DNA from: Porticoccaceae bacterium
Lineage (GTDB): Bacteria; Pseudomonadota; Gammaproteobacteria; Pseudomonadales; Porticoccaceae
Length of the DNA stretch: 6,712 nucleotides
Assembly (NCBI GenBank): GCA_030590275.1
Contig: JAUUYV010000101.1
Location: forward strand, 1 to 6,712
Direction: 5' to 3'
The notes below the pieces were generated by a model, which saw only the letters and a list, made by a program, of their open reading frames with translations, had not been told where the DNA came from and ran no database searches. Position 1 is the stretch's first letter. Each line of letters begins with the position of its first letter. This document shows positions 1 through 4,958 of the stretch, piece by piece. The translations under genes were made by a program, and so were the position numbers.

Positions 1-558
1 AAGGGGCAACATAGCAGCAAAAAATATCCGTTCGGGGTTTTCCTGAGAGTACTCCCAGGCCCATTCGTTATAAGCTTTACACATGGCTGCGGCTCCTCGG
101 CCATCCTGTATCCAGGGATAGGTATCGATGTCAGAAGGGATAATCAGTACCTGGTCAATGCCCTGGGTATCCATATCTTTTATCCGAGCTTTGGGGTCAT
201 AGGCTCCCCGATGGTCAAGATAAATGGCCTGCTCCTCGGTGAGCGCGGTCTCAGCGGTCAAATTACGTACATTAATCGCCCGTTGGATAGGGTGCTTCAT
301 GCCTGGCCCGGCCATCGAAGCGGGGTTAGTGCTGCCCGCAGCGGCCTTTACTCCGGTGATGCCTGCTCCCGCCGTCCCATTTACGATCATTTGGCCCGTG
401 GTACCGTCGTACCAGATGGAGTCTTTTAATGCGCTGAATTCGTCTCGCGTAAGATTATCCTTCGCTCGCTCCCAAATCTGTTCAGACTCTACAACATGGG
501 CATCGCAATCAAAGCTGGGGAAATTCTTACTCATGGGGGCGAATTTTTGAGTGGGCAT
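1..558 (-). CDS. Amidohydrolase-2 family metal-dependent hydrolase, N-terminal part
   Basis: The frame is open from the ATG at 556-558 to the window edge and gives 186 residues; the C-terminus lies outside. It was read directly from the reverse strand. The start is well supported by AGGAGG six bases upstream. Near the N-terminus is FDCDAHVVES (residues 16-25), the D-x-H first metal-ligand motif of the amidohydrolase-2 (PF04909, COG2159, ACMSD-like) TIM-barrel family. Residues 129-142 read MDTQGIDQVLIIPS, the typical second beta-strand region in which the enzyme's 'Gly-Ile/Val-Asp' turn precedes a hydrophobic strand, and residues 175-186 (NPERIFFAAMLP) match the next strand. Members are hydrolases or non-oxidative decarboxylases of cyclic or aromatic acids, usually cytoplasmic; the substrate cannot be assigned. 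Residues 45-90 form a Gly/Ala-rich stretch (WYDGTTGQ, NGTAGAGITG) that may be a family-specific insertion near the active site. Family assignment is fairly sure, reaction unknown. Confidence 0.85.
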   Translation of the reverse strand, partial: MPTQKFAPMSKNFPSFDCDAHVVESEQIWERAKDNLTRDEFSALKDSIWYDGTTGQMIVNGTAGAGITGVKAAAGSTNPASMAGPGMKHPIQRAINVRNLTAETALTEEQAIYLDHRGAYDPKARIKDMDTQGIDQVLIIPSDIDTYPWIQDGRGAAAMCKAYNEWAWEYSQENPERIFFAAMLPL

Positions 559-564
559 GGTAAT

Positions 565-570
565 CCTCCT
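565..570 (-). promoter_or_regulatory. Ribosome binding site of the amidohydrolase gene
   Basis: On the minus strand this reads AGGAGG, a perfect anti-Shine-Dalgarno match, with a 6-base spacer to the ATG at 556-558. It fixes that start over the in-frame internal Met at residue 9. Confidence 0.85.
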
Positions 571-634
571 GCATTTCTATAAATTTAGATGAAGCGCTAT
601 CGCATCAAGTTAGGTATAGCTATAGGTAATAGGA

Positions 635-664
635 AATATAAACATTCTTTGGAAGATAGATCAA
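635..664 (-). promoter_or_regulatory. Candidate sigma70 promoter for the amidohydrolase gene
   Basis: On the minus strand TTGATC (659-664; 4 of 6 to consensus) is followed after an 18-base spacer by TATATT (635-640; 5 of 6). Transcription would start near 628 and leave a leader of about 70 bases before the ATG. The -35 element lies within the left arm of the inverted repeat at 658-693, so a regulator bound there would touch the promoter. This is pattern matching only. Confidence 0.4.
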
Positions 665-693
665 ATAAAGCTTTTATGCGTCATGTTTGATCT
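658..693. promoter_or_regulatory. Inverted repeat, possible operator
   Basis: AGATCAAA (658-665) is repeated in inverted orientation as TTTGATCT (686-693), a perfect 8-bp pair with a 20-bp spacer. The spacer contains a second palindrome, AAAGCTTT (667-674). No T-run follows, so a terminator is unlikely. The placement overlapping and just upstream of the candidate amidohydrolase promoter fits an operator or activator site. The cognate regulator is not in the window. Confidence 0.4.
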
Positions 694-1017
694 GCTTGTC
701 ATGTCCCTGGTTTACGGTGTCCGCTATATTCAGTACGCTTCACCTGAGCCGAATGGTAGAAGGCAAGAATGATATCAGCGCGTTTGACCCTTTTTAATCG
801 CTTTCGACCGTTGAATTTGCTAGAGATGCCATCAAGGTAAAGCCGACACACCTTAGTGGCTGGTAAAGACTTTGGTGTTTTCTTGATTTGGCGCGTGGAT
901 TAACTCATATAGCTCAGTATATTTTGCTGCCTGGTTCATCGCTTAGGTAGACCGTGGCTTTCGATAGTAGACATAAGTTGGAACAGTGTAGTAAACGTAA
1001 GCTCGTTTGATTTTGTT
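694..1017. other. Intergenic stretch without recognised genes
   Basis: About 320 bases between the inverted repeat and the lipoprotein ribosome binding site. I read all six frames and saw only short frames without recognisable motifs. There is no tRNA-like cloverleaf and no hairpin plus T-run. The promoter of the rightward lipoprotein-rhombosortase unit should lie here, but no -35/-10 pair stands out. AT-rich hexamers around 883-935 are possible but weak. Confidence 0.5.
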
Positions 1018-1022
1018 AAGGA
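1018..1022 (+). promoter_or_regulatory. Ribosome binding site that selects the 1029 start
   Basis: AAGGA at 1018-1022 directly abuts the first ATG (1023-1025), which is too close for efficient initiation, but is six bases from the second in-frame ATG (1029-1031). The second ATG is therefore the preferred start, giving an N-terminus MKRSIFKS. Confidence 0.65.
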
Positions 1023-1028
1023 ATGAAT

Positions 1029-1949
1029 ATGAAACGTTCAATATTTAAAAGCGTATTAATTGTAGTGTTGGTGATCAGTATTCAGGCGTGCGTCCTGGGA
1101 CCCAGAAGCTCTAGCTCCGTGAGCCTCTCAAGTGTGCTGAAGCCGGTTAAAGATTCGTTGGTTTTAGCCGAAAAAGAACCCTTAACATTTCCAACCACGG
1201 TAGCTGTGCTGATGGTTCCAGGTCACAGCTTTCGCATGGTTCCGACGTCTACATTGCGACTGGCTGCTGAGGAGCTTAAGAAAGAGCTGCTAAAAAATAG
1301 TAAATATATAGCTAGTGTTTCGGTTATAAGTGGTGAAGATATCCGCGAAAAAATTGACCTTAATACAATACGAAGCCTTTATGGGGCAGATGTTGTTGCC
1401 ATTCTGACCTATGAGCAAGACCAAAGAAGAGTGCAAAATAGTTTCTTCGCCTTTTTGGATATCGCAATTATTCCTGCATTTTTGATCCCTAGCGTTAAAG
1501 TCACCACATCTACTGTGGTGGACGGAAAAATAATTCATATTCCCAGCAATGCCATCATCTTTCGATCCAATGGAATGGACGACAGATCGATTTATCTCTC
1601 AAAGTATTCCTCGGAAGACAGCAAGCCTGATGAAGAATCAATAAGCAGCTTTCTTTCGGCGACAACTAAGTTAGGCAATAATGTGAGTAACAGCTTGTCG
1701 CGCCTTGATAATTTCGACATGTCAAAAGCAGTATCAATGAACAGATTTATCGAGGAACAGTCAGCTGCTGAGAAAACGCAGGGCTCGTCGGAGAATGAAT
1801 GGGAGAGAGTAGACACTTTTAAATCCTCAGGTGGTGGAGCAACAGGGTTGCTGGAATTGTTTTTGTTAGGGTGTATGGCTTTAGCCTGGATTTACGGCGC
1901 CCTGAGTGGTGAGCGAAATAAAGTGGCGAGAATAAAAGAGCGTAACTAA
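1029..1949 (+). CDS. Rhombotarget lipoprotein (rhombosortase substrate)
   Basis: The 306-residue protein starts with a charged MKR segment, a hydrophobic helix and a lipobox ISIQAC, so Cys21 should be lipidated. Valine at +2 does not match the Asp inner-membrane retention signal. The body has the conserved YGADVVAILTYEQ block (118-130) and a hydrophobic FLDIAIIPAFLIP stretch (142-154), both typical of the rhombotarget lipoprotein family (TIGR04179). A polar Ser/Glu-rich linker leads to SSGGGATGLLEL from residue 266, a membrane helix (about 271-292) and a basic end (RNKVARIKERN). Three glycines before a helix and a basic tail is the GlyGly-CTERM-type sorting signal. The next gene, 29 bp downstream, is the matching protease, so the two form an operon. 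Expected fate: lipidation at Cys21, export, then removal of the C-terminal helix near Gly268-270. Its biological role is unknown. An ATG at 1023 would add two residues. Confidence 0.88.
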   Translation: MKRSIFKSVLIVVLVISIQACVLGPRSSSSVSLSSVLKPVKDSLVLAEKEPLTFPTTVAVLMVPGHSFRMVPTSTLRLAAEELKKELLKNSKYIASVSVISGEDIREKIDLNTIRSLYGADVVAILTYEQDQRRVQNSFFAFLDIAIIPAFLIPSVKVTTSTVVDGKIIHIPSNAIIFRSNGMDDRSIYLSKYSSEDSKPDEESISSFLSATTKLGNNVSNSLSRLDNFDMSKAVSMNRFIEEQSAAEKTQGSSENEWERVDTFKSSGGGATGLLELFLLGCMALAWIYGALSGERNKVARIKERN

Positions 1950-1978
1950 GGTTGCCTGGGCTGGTTGACTGAGCGTAT

Positions 1979-2602
1979 GTGGTGGTGTCGGCAGTGGTAG
2001 CTGCAGCTCGTAGGTGTCAACTTCCCTGGCGAACCGCGATTCTGGTCGCCAGTGGGGGCATCATTTATCTGCTTTCAGGGGCAGCAGAACATTTAATCTA
2101 TGATCGCCCGGCCATTCTTTCCGGTGAAGTCTGGCGTCTTGTTACTGGACATTGGATACATTATTCGGATAGCCACCTTGCCTATAACCTGACGGCGCTA
2201 GCGATTATTGGTGCAATAATCGAGCTTCAGGAAAGCCACCATTTGTTTCTGCTTTGTGTGGTTTCGGCCTTGATGATTGGGATAGCTTTACTCATCTTTC
2301 GCCCCGACCTTCATTATTATGCGGGGGCATCGGGAGTTGTTACAGCAAGTCTTGTTTATTGTGCTTTAAGCGGACTTTCTGCCTCCGGTTTGTGGCGTGT
2401 TGTATGTCTTGTGGTTCTTGTGCTTCTCGTTGGTAAGATCACTTTGGAGTTGGTTCGACCGGGCCCATCGCTTGTTGGAGTAACTGGGGATTTTATAGTT
2501 GTTCCCTTAAGCCACGCCGTCGGTGCGGTCAGTGGTCTACTCGTGTTTTCCTGGGCGCGCTGGCGATATGCTTTGGGTGTTTTCTATGACCGAATCCGAT
2601 AA
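1979..2602 (+). CDS. rrtA: Rhombosortase (rhomboid-family intramembrane serine protease)
   Basis: The 207-residue polytopic membrane protein carries rhomboid hallmarks: VWRLVTGHWIH (51-61), HLAYN (66-70, the His/Asn oxyanion pair), YAGASGVV (114-121) with nucleophile Ser118, and LSHAVGAVSG (177-186) with catalytic His179 in the last helix. Small size, a GASG rather than a GxSG-plus-long-loop arrangement, and the neighbour with a GlyGly-type tail identify the rhombosortase subfamily (TIGR03902). These are inner-membrane proteases paired with C-terminal sorting signals, and in Vibrio a homologue processes exported proteases. Here the obvious substrate is the lipoprotein encoded just upstream. 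Initiation is at a GTG: an in-frame stop at 1970-1972 excludes anything further upstream, and three GTG codons in a row (1979, 1982, 1985) make the exact start uncertain. There is no strong ribosome binding site, which suggests coupling to the upstream gene. No in-frame ATG occurs until residue 99. Confidence 0.9.
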   Translation: MVVSAVVAAARRCQLPWRTAILVASGGIIYLLSGAAEHLIYDRPAILSGEVWRLVTGHWIHYSDSHLAYNLTALAIIGAIIELQESHHLFLLCVVSALMIGIALLIFRPDLHYYAGASGVVTASLVYCALSGLSASGLWRVVCLVVLVLLVGKITLELVRPGPSLVGVTGDFIVVPLSHAVGAVSGLLVFSWARWRYALGVFYDRIR

Positions 2603-2708
2603 CGGCGTGGGCTTTGTTCCCGGCTTAATAAAAATAACCGCTGTCTCGCTAACGGGAATGGGAGCTGGATATTCGATTAGGGTGAAAAATATCAACTTTC
2701 AAAAGATC
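2603..2708. other. Non-coding segment between rhombosortase and cassette-like unit
   Basis: About 105 bases with no gene, no clear terminator hairpin and no recognisable N-terminus of the SnoaL-like fragment found further right. It should have held the distal half of a complete attC site if the following gene were in an intact integron array, but no sequence complementary to the 2709-2729 arm is present. Confidence 0.4.
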
Positions 2709-2729
2709 CTTAATTAACTTGTTATGTGT
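2709..2729. repeat. Left arm of 21-bp inverted repeat, attC 3'-half-like
   Basis: This arm contains ACTTGTTATGTG and pairs with the right arm at 3026-3046 in inverted orientation: 18 of 21 positions match and all three differences are A/G transitions. GTTATGT (2721-2727) resembles the R' core (GTTRRRY) of an integron attC site, where IntI would cut between G and TT. The start codon of the enclosed gene lies only 22 bases beyond the arm, as in gene cassettes. Confidence 0.5.
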
Positions 2730-2751
2730 CATATAAAAAAATAATTCACCT

Positions 2752-3024
2752 ATGGACTGGAAAATATTCATTACAATATTTGTAGCAGTTTTTATTGCCG
2801 AGCTTGGGGATAAAACCCAACTTGCTACAATGCTATTTGCAACAGACAAAGAGGTAAGTAGATACACTGTTTTCTTTGCAGCGTCTGCTGCGTTAGTCGT
2901 TGCGTCAGCAATTGGTGTATTAGCTGGAAGCTTGCTCGCTGAATACATCAATGTGAAGTATTTGCATTATATTGCCGGTATTGGTTTTATCCTCATAGGT
3001 GCTTTTACTTTATATAAGGCGTAA
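2752..3024 (+). CDS. Half-size TMEM165/GDT1 (UPF0016) family membrane protein
   Basis: The 90-residue protein has the family signature ELGDKT (17-22, of E-x-G-D-K/R-S/T) at the end of the first hydrophobic helix (4-16), then two further membrane segments (about 37-58 and 70-88). Full-length TMEM165/GDT1 and bacterial MneA-type transporters have two such modules and move Mn2+ or Ca2+ across membranes, probably in exchange for protons. Half-size bacterial proteins presumably assemble as dimers or with a second half. No second half is encoded nearby. The product is complete by the length of half-size members, from the ATG to a TAA three bases before the right repeat. No good ribosome binding site is visible. 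The gene is closely framed by the inverted repeat and appears to be an acquired cassette. Manganese export is an inference from family, not shown here. Confidence 0.85.
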   Translation: MDWKIFITIFVAVFIAELGDKTQLATMLFATDKEVSRYTVFFAASAALVVASAIGVLAGSLLAEYINVKYLHYIAGIGFILIGAFTLYKA

Positions 3025-3025
3025 A

Positions 3026-3046
3026 ACATATAACAAGTCAATCAAG
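3026..3046. repeat. Right arm of 21-bp inverted repeat, attC 5'-half-like
   Basis: ATATAACAAGTCAATCAAG (3028-3046) is the inverted partner of the left arm. ATATAAC (3028-3034) matches the attC R'' core consensus RYYYAAC at six of seven positions. The arm begins one base after the stop codon of the TMEM165-like gene, the usual position of attC in an integron cassette. The complementary distal half needed for a full attC hairpin is not found in the next 140 bases. Confidence 0.5.
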
Positions 3047-3271
3047 TTTGCCATGGACTTCCATGTAATTGAGGAAGATAAAGCCAGCAGCCGATCGTAT
3101 CTGCAGGCGCAGCATCTGCAAAAAAATTCCGAGAGAGCTGAGCGCCATTATTTAATAGGAGGTTGCTATCAATACGATATGGTGCGTACGGATCAGGGCT
3201 GGAAAATTAAAAAATACAGTTTGAGTCAAACATGGTCGTCTGGTGATCCAACGGTAGTGATGCCTGAGTAA
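3047..3271 (+). pseudogene. SnoaL/NTF2-like protein, N-terminus missing
   Basis: From an in-frame ATG at 3053 the frame codes about 72 residues that match the C-terminal half of SnoaL-like (PF13577, NTF2-fold) proteins: an ASSRSYLQAQHL strand, RHYLIGGCYQYDMVRT, the characteristic DQGWKIKKYSL strand, and a final W-x-x-G-D. Complete members have about 130-150 residues, so roughly the first half, with the helices and the pocket entrance, is gone. The open frame extends leftward to 2999 only because it runs through the repeat and the end of the neighbouring gene. No ribosome binding site precedes the ATG. The fragment begins immediately after the repeat arm, so its loss of the N-terminus is likely linked to the insertion or deletion that brought in the TMEM165-like gene. 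SnoaL-like proteins include cyclases, isomerases and dehydratases, often next to catabolic genes; the original function is not recoverable. Confidence 0.65.
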
Positions 3272-3276
3272 GTGTT

Positions 3277-3305
3277 TTGACCTGGCTTAGAGATTTTCTA
3301 ATAAT
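3277..3305 (+). promoter_or_regulatory. Candidate sigma70 promoter for the DUF2939 gene
   Basis: TTGACC (3277-3282; 5 of 6) and AATAAT (3300-3305; 5 of 6) are separated by 17 bases, the optimal spacing. A start near 3312 leaves a 45-base AT-rich leader before the ATG at 3357. The site lies just after the truncated SnoaL-like frame. Confidence 0.55.
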
Positions 3306-3356
3306 GTGAATAAATTAAATCAAAAAAAACCAGAAAAATAAATAGGGAAATAAATT

Positions 3357-3947
3357 ATGAAGCTAAAAATAGCCATTGGACTTGTTGCAGTGTTAGTCCT
3401 GGGGTATGTGGTTGCTGCACCTTATATGACGGCCTATCAATTAAAGAACGCAGCGGACCAGCAGGATAAAGAAGCCTTAACTCAGCTTATCGACTTTCCG
3501 GCATTACGACGAAGTGTAAGAGAACAAATGAAAGTAATTTTTGATAAAGAGATGGTGAAAGACGAAGTAAAAGACAGTCAGTTTGCAGTCTATGGGAAAA
3601 CCTTTGGAGGCATAATGGTAGCGGAAATAGTTGATGCCTACGTAACACCTGACAATATTACCGGCATGGTAAGAGGGGAGGTGTCAATTGCCGACCTGCC
3701 TATTGCCGAACTAATGAAAGGAGAACAATCTATTGAGGAGCTAATGAGCGCAGATAAGCCAGAGTCCGGTAGCGGTGCAGGGGAAGAGGCTTCGTCAAAT
3801 CTGGCATCCAACGCTTCTATGGCTTACGAATCGCTCAGTGAATTCTCTATAACTACCGTAGATAGCGATTCAAATAAGGAAACAAAATTTATTTTGGGTC
3901 GTCGGGGTATAGGGTGGAAACTCACAGGGGTAAGGCTTCCACTTTAA
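3357..3947 (+). CDS. DUF2939 family membrane-anchored protein
   Basis: The 196-residue protein begins with a short basic segment and a single hydrophobic helix (about 4-21), which would act as an uncleaved signal anchor, leaving the rest in the periplasm. Next comes APYMTAYQLKNAADQQDKEA with LIDFPALRRSVREQM (44-58), the hallmark N-terminal block of DUF2939 (PF11159): a helix carrying 'AA..D...L..L.DFPALR..V..Q'. A Ser/Gly/Glu-rich linker (about 132-152) separates it from a C-terminal strand pair ending GRRGIGWKLTGVRLPL, also typical for the family. No function is known for DUF2939. Initiation is supported by AGGGA (3344-3348) eight bases before the ATG. The gene appears to be monocistronic, with its own promoter and a terminator directly after it. 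Family call is good; no role can be given. Confidence 0.85.
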   Translation: MKLKIAIGLVAVLVLGYVVAAPYMTAYQLKNAADQQDKEALTQLIDFPALRRSVREQMKVIFDKEMVKDEVKDSQFAVYGKTFGGIMVAEIVDAYVTPDNITGMVRGEVSIADLPIAELMKGEQSIEELMSADKPESGSGAGEEASSNLASNASMAYESLSEFSITTVDSDSNKETKFILGRRGIGWKLTGVRLPL

Positions 3948-3951
3948 TTAG

Positions 3952-4000
3952 TGCGAAAATCAAGGCCCTGGCTTATCGGGAAGCCTTAATTTTTTTCGCA
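3952..4000. terminator. Bidirectional intrinsic terminator between convergent genes
   Basis: TGCGAAAA (3952-3959) pairs with TTTTCGCA (3993-4000), and inside it AAGGC (3962-3966) pairs with GCCTT (3983-3987), extended by C-G pairs across an AA bulge. Rightward transcripts end in a run of seven T (3990-3996), and leftward ones meet GATTTTCGC. The element starts 5 bases after the DUF2939 stop and ends 3 bases before the carbamate kinase stop, so it serves both. Confidence 0.75.
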
Positions 4001-4002
4001 GT

Positions 4003-4941
4003 CTAGTCGGTCGAAGGTATTGATTGCCTGGTCGCAGGGGCGCTTACTACGCTTGTGCCACTACTACCGGCGATAAGGCCGGCAATATCGGTCAAGTCAC
4101 CGATCTTCGCGGTCCCGCCTGTCGCTTCGACAAAGCGACAGGCGGCGTCAACTTTTGGTCCCATGCTGCCCACTTCAAACCGTTGTTGGCGTAAACGCTC
4201 GGCGCTTGCTGAACGCAGGGGAAGAGCGCTTTTTTTACCCCAGTTCTCATACACAGCATCGATGTCGGTCAGTAGTAACAAAAGGTCAGCGCCCAGTTCG
4301 GTGGCCAGTAGCGCACTGCTCAGATCCTTGTCGATGACGGCAGCCGCCCCCTGGATCTGGCCGTGCTGGTCGGCAAATACCGGAATGCCGCCGCCTCCAG
4401 CACACACCACAGTAAGCCCATGATCAACCAGTAAGTTGATGGCGGGCAATTCGATGATTTGTTTGGGTTCGGGGGAGGGCACTACCCGGCGTAGCCCGCC
4501 TTCTACTTTCGCCATAGTCCAGTTGGATTGGCCCGAGAATCTTTTGTACTCGTCATTCCGGTAAACCGGTCCAATAGGCTTGGTGGGCAATTGAAAGGCC
4601 GGGTCGCTCTCTTCGATGAGAACCTGGGTCAGCACCGTTACAAATTTGCGCCCGGGCATCGCATTCATCAACTGTTGCTCGATCTGATAACCGAGCATGC
4701 CTTCTGATTCAGCACCGAGTATATCCAGGGGGTAGGGCTTGACCGACTTATAGTTTTCAGTTTGCATAGCCAATAAGCCCACCTGCGGGCCATTGCCGTG
4801 GGTGATTATTAGAGAATGATCACCGGCAATTTCAGCAATTAATTTAGCTGCCTGCACAATGTTTTCTTTCTGGATATGTGCTTCGAGGGGCTGACCCTTT
4901 TTAAGCAGGGCATTTCCGCCCAGGGCAATTACTATTCGCAT
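4003..4941 (-). CDS. arcC: Carbamate kinase
   Basis: The 312-residue cytoplasmic enzyme of the amino-acid-kinase fold catalyses ADP + carbamoyl phosphate to ATP + carbamate (EC 2.7.2.2). Visible family motifs: ALGGNALL (6-13), HGNGPQVG (48-55), RRVVPSPEP (151-159), CAGGGGIPV (180-188), VIDKDLSSALLA (202-213), LLTDIDAVY (223-231) and GSMGPKVDA (258-266) with the conserved Lys263. Length and motif order fit complete carbamate kinases. It is the last gene of a minus-strand operon, 17 bp after the COG2403-type gene, and ends at the shared terminator. No arginine deiminase or ornithine carbamoyltransferase is visible, so use in arginine fermentation is not supported by context. An unusual Ser/Ala/Thr-rich tail follows the GTSVV end. 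The symbol is given for family membership, not for an arginine deiminase operon. Confidence 0.93.
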   Translation of the reverse strand: MRIVIALGGNALLKKGQPLEAHIQKENIVQAAKLIAEIAGDHSLIITHGNGPQVGLLAMQTENYKSVKPYPLDILGAESEGMLGYQIEQQLMNAMPGRKFVTVLTQVLIEESDPAFQLPTKPIGPVYRNDEYKRFSGQSNWTMAKVEGGLRRVVPSPEPKQIIELPAINLLVDHGLTVVCAGGGGIPVFADQHGQIQGAAAVIDKDLSSALLATELGADLLLLLTDIDAVYENWGKKSALPLRSASAERLRQQRFEVGSMGPKVDAACRFVEATGGTAKIGDLTDIAGLIAGSSGTSVVSAPATRQSIPSTD

Positions 4942-4958
4942 GGTCGGATATCCAGGTA

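Noticed and set aside
224..550. Plus-strand open frame of about 108 codons
   Set aside because: It lies opposite the amidohydrolase frame, which has a clear start, a strong ribosome binding site and family motifs; the plus frame shows none.
694..1017. Possible insertion-sequence remnant in the intergenic region
   Set aside because: No transposase motif, paired terminal repeats or target duplication could be identified on either strand.
2595..2729. Complete attC site ending at the left repeat arm
   Set aside because: GATAAC near 2597 could mimic an R'' core, but the following bases do not complement the 2709-2729 arm, so a full attC hairpin is not supported.
2649..2951. Minus-strand open frame of 100 codons across the TMEM165-like gene
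   Set aside because: The plus-strand frame carries the ELGDKT signature and correct membrane segments; the minus frame crosses the repeat arm and has no family features.
4055..4423. Plus-strand open frame of about 122 codons inside the carbamate kinase gene
   Set aside because: Antisense shadow of a gene with all family motifs; no ribosome binding site and a low-complexity Pro/Ser/Arg composition.
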